Shown in pieces: positions 39,830 to 47,280 of a stretch of 64,000 bases of DNA. The stretch is from Candidatus Liberibacter americanus str. Sao Paulo. Its GTDB lineage: Bacteria > Pseudomonadota > Alphaproteobacteria > Rhizobiales > Rhizobiaceae. Location: assembly GCF_000496595.1 (NCBI RefSeq), contig NC_022793.1, forward strand, positions 744,001-808,000, written 5' to 3'. The notes beneath the pieces are model-generated. The model was not told the origin of the DNA, ran no database searches, and worked only from the letters and a program-made list of their open reading frames with translations. The position numbers were made by a program, and so were the translations under genes. The stretch's first letter is position 1, and each line of letters opens with the position of its first letter.

Positions 39830-42800
39830 ATGAAACCAGAATGCATACAAGCTATTAACAAATCAGCAGGTAAAGTTTTATCAGATAGCGAACTTAATAA
39901 ACTAGAAACAGACATAATACGTCATCTTCAAGATATTCCGTCTGATGGTTTATCGAAAGCGGAACGTTACCGTTTGGCAGGCGAAAAAGCCCATAAGTCA
40001 CGGATATCAGAGACGGCTAAACTACTCCATGACCATATTGATGAAATGTATAAAAGACAGAATATATTGAATGATATTAACACTGTTGAGGCTGGAATAC
40101 ATGGTAAAAGTCAGGCTTTTTTCCAAAAGTTATTTCATCAAGCGGGGTCTAGTGAGGTTCCTTTAGAACATAAAATGGATAAGCACTATAAGAGTACTAT
40201 AGCACCATTAGAAAAACACCGAACAAGTAGTATTTTTATAATGGATAAACAGTATAATAAAGATGTTATATCCGAGTTATTAGGAGAGGAAACTGGCAAT
40301 TCTAAAGCGTCTGCTTTAGCTAGGACGTATGAACAAATAAATAAAGATAAACACCGTGAGGCGATTGAGGCGGGCATTGGATACAACTATCGTAAAAATC
40401 GCGTTCCCCAAGTGATGGATTCAACCAAGTTAAGCACAACAACAGAAGTAGACTTTGTAAAGTCGATGTTGCAATTAGTTGATAGAGATAAATATAAAAA
40501 CCCAGATGGAACGTTATATTCTGATGAAAAACTATCATCGCATTTTCGCCATTCCTTTAGGGAGGTTTTAGGGGAAGAAAGTAGCCATATTAACTTTGGT
40601 AGCAAAATAGGTAAAAAGCGTACTTATGAGAGAGAATTTCATTTCAAGGATGCAGACGCTCATATTGAATTTATGGAGAAATTCGGAATTGGTGCTAATG
40701 TAGGTGAATTATTAGCAACAGATATCAAGTCTTTATCTAAAGATATTGTTATTGCCCGAGAATTAGGGGTTAACGCCGATGATTTTGTCCGCAAAACCAT
40801 GAAGAAACTTATAGCAGAAGACGCCATAGCATCAGCTGGAAAAGATAATTCCTTTAGTTCAAAACTGGGCATATCCCCACTCCAGATGCGTGAAAGATAT
40901 TTTAATAACATGTGGGACGTGATGATACACGGTTCTCGACCTGATAATGAATTTTGGGCGAATATTGGTGCGGGTATTCGTTCCTATACGCATACGCTGA
41001 AGTTAGGGCAGCACGCCATAGCATCTGCTATTGAAGATCCCCGCATTAGTATGGATATGCTATCTCGTATAGGAATAGATAAAGCGGAAATATCCCGTAT
41101 TAAAAAGTTACCACTATCAAAGAGAAAAGAGATGCTCAGTGATATCAGTTTATTTGCTGATGGGGTTATTGCAGACGGGCGTTTGATGTCCGAAGGGTTA
41201 TCTGATGCGTATAGACTGGGTCATAAGATGTCATCAGCAATGCATAAAGCATCAGGGGTAAAATGGCATGATGAACGTACGATATCTACGCATGCTTTGG
41301 TTGTGTATAATCAGATAGGTCGTCAGGTAGAAAAGTACGCTTCTCTTAAAGATTTAATGAGTGATAAAGGCCTTGATGAAGGTGTTAAATTGTTCTTTAA
41401 ACTATTAGATGATACGGACTTTCAAGTTCTCAAAAAAACGAAGACTACTACGGGTTCTCATGGTGATTTAAGCCTTAAAAGTCTTAAAGATATTCGTAAT
41501 ATACCTGATAACGAGTTAGAGGGCTTAGTGGCTAAATTATCAGAGGAGAAAACCAAGCACCTTGATTTGCGGATACAAGAGATTGAAGAGCAGAGAGCTA
41601 CTAGAATTGCAAATGAGACAAAAAAGCTTCAACAAAATCTTGATAACAAGTTGTCTTTGGAGCTACAAAAGTTATCAAGTTTAGAAAAAGGTGTTGTTGA
41701 AAAAGATCAAAAACTCCGTGAAGTGCGACAAACTCTTATAAAACAGCTAGAAGAAGCTGATAAGAATATTAAAAATGACAGTAATATACAGCATAAAAAC
41801 CTAGATAAACAATCCAAAAAATTAGCAAATCTCAAGTTAGATGTTAAAGATATTGAACAGCGAATAACAAAGCTTAAATCAGATAAGGAAATTTTACCTA
41901 AGTATATCGCTGATATCAAAACAGATCAATTACGGAAAGAACGTATAAAACTTCGTTCAACTAAAATTGATAACGAAATTAAACATTTAAATAAACAAAT
42001 AACTGATAATTATAAAACTGTTAAAGGCCTTGAAGTTATTATAAAAAAAGGCATTGCAATTCCTCCAACTCTTAATAGAGAAAGGAAATTAATAGCACAA
42101 AAACTTGCGAATGTTGAATCCGCGGAATTTAGGAATAAAACACTTAGCGGTGCTAGGTCTAAAGTTTTTGAACAAGAGAAATATATAAAAGGATTAAAAG
42201 ACGAATTTAGTTATGCCCAAAAAGGTTTTTCATCAGAACTCAATAGTTATTTAGCTGGAGAGCAGCAACAGCTTAAAAACCGATTAACAGAGATAAGAAG
42301 TGTTGAAACGAGCGTTCTTAAAGACAGAGTTGTCGATAAGATTGGTGCACTTGTTATTTCTAATCTTCATACGTCTGTTAAAGGTGCTATGGATTTGACG
42401 TTATTAGATAAACAGAGATTAGGGCTTCTAACGTACAAGTCGGGTACTATTGTAGGTGAATTATTGAGGATGTTTATGCAGTTTTCTTCTACACCTACAT
42501 CAATGGCTTATACATATTTGTGGGATTTGCCCAACTCTGCAAAGGCGCCTAAAGGTTCAAGTATGAAATTGAATTTAGGGAAAATAAACGACGTTAGACT
42601 TAAGTATGCTACAAACATGATATTAGCGGGAATAATTACTAGTGCTATTAAAATATTAATCAAGGGGGAAGACCCCACCGTAACAGGGGCTATATTTGAG
42701 GGAGTAATAAACAATGGTTCTTTAGTGCCTTATCATAATATCATCACTTCATTGGTTAATAAAGAACTAGGGGCTGTTGATAGCACGATAAGGTCTGTAG

Positions 42801-43078
42801 GTAAAGCTGGGTATAAAGCGTTTACTGGAGCTGATGATACAGCAGAACATGTTATTAAAGCCTTTCGAGAAATTACACCGTTTACCCGTTTATGGTACGT
42901 GAAAAACTCCGTAGACCATATCATAATAAATCAATTAATAGAATATTTTAATCCTGGATATTTAGCCAAAAAGCAAAGACAACTAGAAAGAAAAGGCATA
43001 TCGTTTTTCCAAGATATGGACGAATTGACACCGTTTAATCGCGTGCCAAACCTGAAGTTAAGTAGGGAAGTTGAATAA
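39830..43078 (+). CDS. Large internal virion protein (gp16-like, part 2) with coiled-coil insert
   Basis: A 1082-residue protein. I place the start at ATG 39830, giving MKPECIQAINKSAG, because the homologue in prophage 2 begins MKEECITAVRKAAG; an ATG four codons upstream overlaps the previous gene. Conserved parts are the N-terminal 560 residues and the last 230, which include FMQFSSTPTSMAYTYLWDL and VKNSVDHIIINQL. Between them (about 590-840) lies a long Lys/Glu/Leu coiled coil that the 819-residue homologue lacks. Likely ejected with the genome and active in crossing the envelope; no lytic transglycosylase motif is evident. The stop overlaps the next gene as TAATG. Confidence 0.68.
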   Translation: MKPECIQAINKSAGKVLSDSELNKLETDIIRHLQDIPSDGLSKAERYRLAGEKAHKSRISETAKLLHDHIDEMYKRQNILNDINTVEAGIHGKSQAFFQKLFHQAGSSEVPLEHKMDKHYKSTIAPLEKHRTSSIFIMDKQYNKDVISELLGEETGNSKASALARTYEQINKDKHREAIEAGIGYNYRKNRVPQVMDSTKLSTTTEVDFVKSMLQLVDRDKYKNPDGTLYSDEKLSSHFRHSFREVLGEESSHINFGSKIGKKRTYEREFHFKDADAHIEFMEKFGIGANVGELLATDIKSLSKDIVIARELGVNADDFVRKTMKKLIAEDAIASAGKDNSFSSKLGISPLQMRERYFNNMWDVMIHGSRPDNEFWANIGAGIRSYTHTLKLGQHAIASAIEDPRISMDMLSRIGIDKAEISRIKKLPLSKRKEMLSDISLFADGVIADGRLMSEGLSDAYRLGHKMSSAMHKASGVKWHDERTISTHALVVYNQIGRQVEKYASLKDLMSDKGLDEGVKLFFKLLDDTDFQVLKKTKTTTGSHGDLSLKSLKDIRNIPDNELEGLVAKLSEEKTKHLDLRIQEIEEQRATRIANETKKLQQNLDNKLSLELQKLSSLEKGVVEKDQKLREVRQTLIKQLEEADKNIKNDSNIQHKNLDKQSKKLANLKLDVKDIEQRITKLKSDKEILPKYIADIKTDQLRKERIKLRSTKIDNEIKHLNKQITDNYKTVKGLEVIIKKGIAIPPTLNRERKLIAQKLANVESAEFRNKTLSGARSKVFEQEKYIKGLKDEFSYAQKGFSSELNSYLAGEQQQLKNRLTEIRSVETSVLKDRVVDKIGALVISNLHTSVKGAMDLTLLDKQRLGLLTYKSGTIVGELLRMFMQFSSTPTSMAYTYLWDLPNSAKAPKGSSMKLNLGKINDVRLKYATNMILAGIITSAIKILIKGEDPTVTGAIFEGVINNGSLVPYHNIITSLVNKELGAVDSTIRSVGKAGYKAFTGADDTAEHVIKAFREITPFTRLWYVKNSVDHIIINQLIEYFNPGYLAKKQRQLERKGISFFQDMDELTPFNRVPNLKLSREVE

Positions 43079-43362
43079 TGGCTAAAAAACAAGAATTTGT
43101 TACATTAGAAAAGTTCTCAGATTTTGAAGCTTCTGTAGTTAAAAATCAAAAAGACATATCTAAACAATACGTCACTAGAGAAGAATTTTTAAGTCTTCAA
43201 TCTTCCATATCTAAACATCAAGAGGGTCTAGAAGAGATATTGCGTATTCTTAATACGACAAAGGGTATATTTTATTCTCTTAAAGTTATCGGTATAATAG
43301 CTAGTTCCATAACTGCTGTAATATACTTTTTTAAAAGCATTAAAGGGGGGTTTAAGGCATGA
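43078..43362 (+). CDS. Small coiled-coil/membrane protein before the holin
   Basis: A 94-residue protein. Residues about 10-65 are coiled-coil-like (KNQKDISKQYVTREEFLSLQSSI) and one membrane helix lies at about 70-88 before a basic end. It overlaps the next (holin) gene by 4 bp, so both are probably translated together. The same pair is found in prophage 2 with only a few changes, whereas the gene before it is diverged. It may be an antiholin-type or accessory lysis protein; this rests on context. Confidence 0.65.
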   Translation: MAKKQEFVTLEKFSDFEASVVKNQKDISKQYVTREEFLSLQSSISKHQEGLEEILRILNTTKGIFYSLKVIGIIASSITAVIYFFKSIKGGFKA

Positions 43363-43835
43363 TATCATCGTTTTTAGCAGGAGGTATATTTAGGTTTTTA
43401 CTTCGATTTGTTCCCTCAAGTTTTGAGAAGATAGTAGATGTTGTATCTGAATATATGATGCAGAAACAGTCTATAGAATATGACAAGATGAAGTTAGAAT
43501 TAGCCCAAATAAACAGTTCTACTCAAATAGATCTTGCGGAGATTAAATACGGCATTGAAGAGTTAAAAGCTGATAAACCTATAAGATTAGCTAAGATTAA
43601 AGCTCAACAAGCCAAAAGTGGCATTAATTGGATTGACGGTTTTAACTCTTTAGTGCGTCCTATAACAACGCTTTTTTGGATTATAGTTTATCCGTTATTA
43701 GTTTGGTGGAGTGTGAAAGAGGGCATATTTGATAAAAGCCCCCTTTCGGTTTTAACCGCTTTTGAACAAGAAATTATCGCCTGCATCTTAGGCTTTTGGT
43801 ATACTGATAAAATAGTCCAGAAGAGGCGGGGTTAA
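43359..43835 (+). CDS. Holin, three-TM GTA/podovirus type
   Basis: A 158-residue protein of the 3-TM holin family described from gene-transfer agents (GTA_holin_3TM). There is an N-terminal hydrophobic segment (FLAGGIFRFLLRFVP), a coiled linker (about 30-85), then the diagnostic C-terminal part WIDGFNSLVRPITTLFWIIVYPLLVWW and QEIIACILGFWYTDKIV. It would form the inner-membrane lesion that releases the endolysin. The endolysin lies at the other end of the prophage (3645-4085), so the lysis genes come together only in a circle or concatemer. It is the last gene of the rightward operon. Confidence 0.85.
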   Translation: MISSFLAGGIFRFLLRFVPSSFEKIVDVVSEYMMQKQSIEYDKMKLELAQINSSTQIDLAEIKYGIEELKADKPIRLAKIKAQQAKSGINWIDGFNSLVRPITTLFWIIVYPLLVWWSVKEGIFDKSPLSVLTAFEQEIIACILGFWYTDKIVQKRRG

Positions 43836-43837
43836 AC

Positions 43838-44332
43838 TTAATTTGTGATGTGCTCCTTGTTATATCTATTTGCTGTGCGATACACTCCCAACATACTAGA
43901 ACTAGTATATAAAATAAATAGTGTGATAAAATTATAATACATGACTGCTACTTCTGATCCATGAGAATAACTAAAATCAGTAGACCAATTAAGAGGCACT
44001 ATTATTGTTGTCGGTATCATCGATAATATCATTATTGCAAATAATGATGTGTGGGCTACTAAAATAAAAAAAGCCCATATATTATCCTTCTTATAAGCTT
44101 TATAAGCTACGTATAACAAAATTCCTGTGAGGTAGCTACGAAAAGCATAAATAGCCAAACACGGTAGGCATAAGCAGCCGTATGGTGCATATGGGATTCC
44201 ACTGTAGCCCGCAAGACATAACATCCGTGAAAAAACATATGCAAATACAGATATGGCGATAACAGACCAAAAAGTTTTCCCTAAACTTTCTTTTCCCATC
44301 CATAAATTTTGTAAAAATTCCTTCATTAACAT
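43838..44332 (-). CDS. Membrane protein at the prophage edge, unknown cargo
   Basis: A 164-residue integral membrane protein with four predicted helices (about 20-40, 48-75, 82-108, 130-150) and a Cys-rich second segment (YGCLCLPCLAIYAF). It runs leftward, convergent with the holin, and has an AGGAG site before its ATG. It occupies the slot between holin and repeat, where prophage 2 has an unrelated secreted protein (62772-62963). That exchange marks it as cargo. No family was recognised. Confidence 0.65.
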   Translation of the reverse strand: MLMKEFLQNLWMGKESLGKTFWSVIAISVFAYVFSRMLCLAGYSGIPYAPYGCLCLPCLAIYAFRSYLTGILLYVAYKAYKKDNIWAFFILVAHTSLFAIMILSMIPTTIIVPLNWSTDFSYSHGSEVAVMYYNFITLFILYTSSSMLGVYRTANRYNKEHITN

Positions 44333-44416
44333 TTATTCTCCTAACATTTAATTTATCGATAATATGATGTACCTGAACAATCCTAAGATTGTATCAACAA
44401 CCATGTTTCTCTTATT

Positions 44417-44450
44417 TGAGTCAACAATTTAAAGTTTAATTAGTTAAAAT
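44417..44450. repeat. 34-bp direct repeat, copy 2 (prophage 1/2 junction)
   Basis: Same 34 bp as 3613-3646 and 63027-63060. With copy 3 the similarity extends on both sides: about 35 bp to the left, and to 44557 on the right (to 63167 in copy 3). Here it is followed not by the endolysin but by the sequence TATTCAGAAGG and the tail of the small membrane-protein gene. Confidence 0.75.
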
Positions 44451-44468
44451 TATTCAGAAGGAAATGGG

Positions 44469-44561
44469 TTAAATCCAGTGAAAGCCTTTAGCCATCATTG
44501 TGGCTAAGCCCAAAGCAACAGCTATCAAAGCTCCAAAAGTTAATCTGAAATCCCGTTCCAT
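44469..44561 (-). pseudogene. Remnant of the small coiled-coil/membrane protein (prophage 2)
   Basis: The last 30 codons of the gene that is frameshifted at 4082-4476, ending in MMAKGFHWI with one membrane helix. Upstream in frame FERVDAR still resembles the parent, but no start codon or N-terminal half remains. An ATG at 44561 could start a 30-residue peptide without a ribosome-binding site. Confidence 0.6.
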
Positions 44562-44594
44562 TCTAGCATCAACTCTTTCAAATAAAATCTTGGG

Positions 44595-44622
44595 TTGCCA
44601 AATCAACTTTTTATTGTATTAT
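44595..44622 (+). promoter_or_regulatory. Promoter of the secreted cargo gene
   Basis: TTGCCA (44595-44600), 16 bp, TATTAT (44617-44622), about 36 bp before the ATG at 44659, with GAAAGGG as ribosome-binding site. It gives the cargo gene its own transcript, opposite to the neighbouring replication module. Confidence 0.55.
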
Positions 44623-44658
44623 CGAATATGTTAACGTATGAGATGAAAGGGTATTAAT

Positions 44659-44979
44659 ATGTTTAGGGTATTAGCTATTGCTGTTGTTAGCATGATGATG
44701 ATGGGTTCTAATTTCGTTTTCGCAGCTCCTAAAAAAGACCCAAATAAGGGTAAATCCGTTGCAATGAATAAAGGGAGTGCAGAAAGGAGAGTGAGTATTA
44801 GAGAGTATAGGGAGTTAGAACGAGCTATTGATAAGCTATCAGATGAAAATAAAGCACTTGTATTACAAACTCTTAGTGATCCTAATATTCTTAATGCAGT
44901 GCAACAAAAAGCTAGGGAAGATAGTAGTAAAAAGGATGAAGGTTCTTCTTCAGAGAAAAAAGGCGATCCTAAAAAATAA
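44659..44979 (+). CDS. Secreted protein, prophage 2 cargo
   Basis: A 106-residue protein with a Sec signal peptide (MFRVLAIAVVSMMMMGSNFVFA, cleavage after the final Ala). The mature part is very basic at first (PKKDPNKGKSVAMNKGSAERR), has an amphipathic helical middle (REYRELERAIDKLSDENKALVLQTL) and ends in a Lys/Glu/Ser-rich tail. It has its own promoter and runs against the replication module, with only six bases between its stop and the end of the gmk-like gene. No family is recognised. It replaces the unrelated secreted protein of prophage 1 in the same slot. Confidence 0.68.
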   Translation: MFRVLAIAVVSMMMMGSNFVFAAPKKDPNKGKSVAMNKGSAERRVSIREYRELERAIDKLSDENKALVLQTLSDPNILNAVQQKAREDSSKKDEGSSSEKKGDPKK

Positions 44980-44984
44980 TATAA

Positions 44985-45530
44985 TTAACATTGGTTGTTT
45001 ATATTATTTCTAATACGGATTATTTGTTGGCAGGTGATACCGAGATGATCATTGGTAATTTTGAAGTGATAAGCTCTGTTCATTCCGAATATGTCATTTT
45101 CCCCTTTAACCTCTTGTATATATCCTCTTTTAAGTCTTCTTCGCTGTAACTCTTGTTCATGAGGAGGAGATATGAATATAGAAACTATTTGTTTGCCAAA
45201 GAGCTTTTCAAAGATCTGTAAGCCTTCCTGTGTTAGGATGGTTAAGATGTCAAATCCATTGTCTAATGTCTCAAGTATGTCGCTTTTGAGCAATCCGTAT
45301 TGTTCATTTCGATAAACTGCGGTTTCAATAAATAACTGTTCTTGTTGCCATTGCTTGAATGTTTCATGAGAGATAAATTGATAATCTGCCCCTTGTTTCT
45401 CACCAATTCGAGGTTTACGAGTGGTTACACCAACAGGCATGATGAGATTTCCAGAACATTTAATAACGGCTTTAGCTAAAGTGGTTTTGCCAACGCCTGA
45501 AGCTCCTATTAACACAAATATAAATGGCAT
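44985..45530 (-). CDS. Guanylate kinase-like protein, prophage 2 copy
   Basis: GMP kinase-like, 181 residues, with the same P-loop and GMP-binding motifs as 5038-5589. Identity is complete up to IIRIR; the last residues (NNINNQC) come from the sequence next to the cargo insertion. The lost KMVKEKLNK tail is outside the kinase core, so activity may persist. Confidence 0.82.
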   Translation of the reverse strand: MPFIFVLIGASGVGKTTLAKAVIKCSGNLIMPVGVTTRKPRIGEKQGADYQFISHETFKQWQQEQLFIETAVYRNEQYGLLKSDILETLDNGFDILTILTQEGLQIFEKLFGKQIVSIFISPPHEQELQRRRLKRGYIQEVKGENDIFGMNRAYHFKITNDHLGITCQQIIRIRNNINNQC

Positions 45531-45539
45531 ATTAATATC

Positions 45540-45629
45540 CTATTTTATGGATAACAGGGTGGTTATCTCCTCCGTACGAGCATGTAAGCCGATATCATGT
45601 ATTGTGTAGTTATATTCATAGTTCATCAT
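45540..45629 (-). CDS. 29-residue micro-ORF, prophage 2 copy
   Basis: Same frame as 5599-5688, with the ATGA overlap to the helicase stop kept. Reality as a gene is equally uncertain. Confidence 0.33.
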   Translation of the reverse strand: MMNYEYNYTIHDIGLHARTEEITTLLSIK

Positions 45630-47005
45630 TTTGTTTCCTGTTTCAGAGCTTCTAATAACAAATCTTGTATGCTGGCTTTGGTTTGTAACCTCTTTAAAAC
45701 GATTTCATCAATGGTGTTTCGGGCGATTAAATAATGGATAAAAACCGCCCGATTTAATCCCGCTTGTTTCTGTCTTGTATTGCCGATACGTTCGATGATT
45801 TGTAGGTGTTGTTCTAAGTCCCACCACAGGGAAAAAAACACTAGGATATTCCCTCCGTATTGTAGATTTAACCCGTGACCGCAGGAGGCAGGATGAGCAA
45901 GGAGTAGGGATATATCACCGTTATTCCAGTCTATAACCGTTTGCGGGTTTTGATCTAATTTTCTCGCAAAAGGAAAGGCTTTTTGTAATCTGGATAAATC
46001 ACTATTAAAATGATAAGCAACTAAAATAGGAGATCCGTTCGCTTCACTTACTATAGATTCTAACATCTTGATTTTGACGTCATGCACTTCTTGCCAGTTT
46101 TTATTTTCATCAACGTAAAAAGCACCATTGGCTAATTGAAGACATTTGACGGTTTTAGAAGCTGGGTTGAAAGCCTCAATAGTTGATTCCTGAATTTCAC
46201 AGAACATCTCTTTTTGAAACCTTTGATATAGTGCTAAAGCTTTTTTAGGTAACTCTATCCTGTGTACAGATTTAATCGGTTTATCAATATCCTGATAATC
46301 AGCGATATTTAACGACAAACAGCAATCGGATAATTTATCCTCTATTTCTTTCTGTGAAGTGTCATGTGCGATATGTTTAACTGCTCCTACATGTGAACCT
46401 ACTTGTACACTATTAAACCAACGGGATGTAAATACCCGATAAACTCTACCTAACCTCTCACCTTTATCTAAAAACCAAAGCTGACCCCATAAATCAATTA
46501 AGCCATTAGGGGATGGTGTGCCCGTTAATTCAATAAAGCGTTCTACTTTGCTAAAAGCTACTTTGCCTAAGGCTCTGGTTTGTTTGGTTCCTTGATGGGT
46601 TCTAAAAGATTTAAGCCTTGTACTTTCGTCAACGACTATTGTTGCAAACCGCCAAGTTTTAAAATGGTATTTTATCAACCAAGGGAGATTTTCGAAATTA
46701 ATTGTGTATATTTCTGCAGGAGTATTAAGAGCTTTTATACGTTGTTTTTCACTGCCGATAATAGTAGATACTCTCATATCGGAAAAAGCCGACCAGCGTT
46801 TTACTTCTTCACCCCAAACTAAAGAAGCAACCCTTAAAGGAGCGATAACAAGAGTAGGACTGGGATCGGTAATCCTAATAACAGATAACGCAAACAACAC
46901 ACTAGCAGTTTTGCCAGAACCCATAGATGCCCATAACGCACATCGTCTATGTGTCAATATCCAATCTACCATTTTGTTTTGATGCGGAGCTAAGTTAAGT
47001 AACAT
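45626..47005 (-). CDS. Phage SNF2-family DNA helicase, prophage 2 copy
   Basis: 459 residues, identical to the product of 5685-7064, with all helicase motifs intact. With the polymerase, nuclease and DUF2815 it could complement or interfere with replication of prophage 1. It no longer lies behind the leftward promoter, so its expression here is doubtful. Confidence 0.88.
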   Translation of the reverse strand: MLLNLAPHQNKMVDWILTHRRCALWASMGSGKTASVLFALSVIRITDPSPTLVIAPLRVASLVWGEEVKRWSAFSDMRVSTIIGSEKQRIKALNTPAEIYTINFENLPWLIKYHFKTWRFATIVVDESTRLKSFRTHQGTKQTRALGKVAFSKVERFIELTGTPSPNGLIDLWGQLWFLDKGERLGRVYRVFTSRWFNSVQVGSHVGAVKHIAHDTSQKEIEDKLSDCCLSLNIADYQDIDKPIKSVHRIELPKKALALYQRFQKEMFCEIQESTIEAFNPASKTVKCLQLANGAFYVDENKNWQEVHDVKIKMLESIVSEANGSPILVAYHFNSDLSRLQKAFPFARKLDQNPQTVIDWNNGDISLLLAHPASCGHGLNLQYGGNILVFFSLWWDLEQHLQIIERIGNTRQKQAGLNRAVFIHYLIARNTIDEIVLKRLQTKASIQDLLLEALKQETK

Positions 47006-47280
47006 TTTAACATCTCCAAAAAACCGTCTATTTCTCCAACAGAGGTGAGAACATAAATACGTTGTCCGTAACGTTGTAATAACTCCAATTCCCGCCTTTG
47101 TGCTGTTGATAATCTGCCTTTAGCGGTTTTCATTTCCACCCAAAAAAGATATCCAGTAGGTGTGATAAGTAGTCTATCAGGACAACCATTGTGGCTTATG
47201 AACTGTATTTTACGGACAAAACAATCAAGGTTTTTAGCACCTTTAACCAATCGTTGCTCTAATACAGACTCTTTAATCAT
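46990..47280 (-). CDS. VRR-NUC nuclease, prophage 2 copy
   Basis: 96 residues, identical to 7049-7339, with the PDRL and EMK metal-site residues kept. The overlaps with the polymerase and helicase genes are unchanged. Confidence 0.9.
   Translation of the reverse strand: MIKESVLEQRLVKGAKNLDCFVRKIQFISHNGCPDRLLITPTGYLFWVEMKTAKGRLSTAQRRELELLQRYGQRIYVLTSVGEIDGFLEMLKCYLT

Larger units (their letters stand above)
3613..44450. mobile_element. Prophage 1: about 40.8-kb podovirus-type prophage, nearly complete
   Basis: Bounded by copies 1 and 2 of a 34-bp direct repeat (3613-3646 and 44417-44450). The contents run in order: endolysin, cargo, leftward replication module, lysogeny control and accessory genes, a palindromic origin or packaging-like region, rightward terminase-portal-scaffold-capsid-tail-internal-virion operon, holin pair, cargo. 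The length and the head-tail gene set resemble T7-like podoviruses. No recognisable integrase or tail fibre gene is present. The boundaries are inferred from the repeat and from where host genes stop. Confidence 0.85.

Noticed and set aside
3613..44450. Phage-encoded T7-type RNA polymerase, expected with T7-like virion genes
   Set aside because: No protein with the single-subunit RNA polymerase motifs is present, so late genes probably use the host polymerase.
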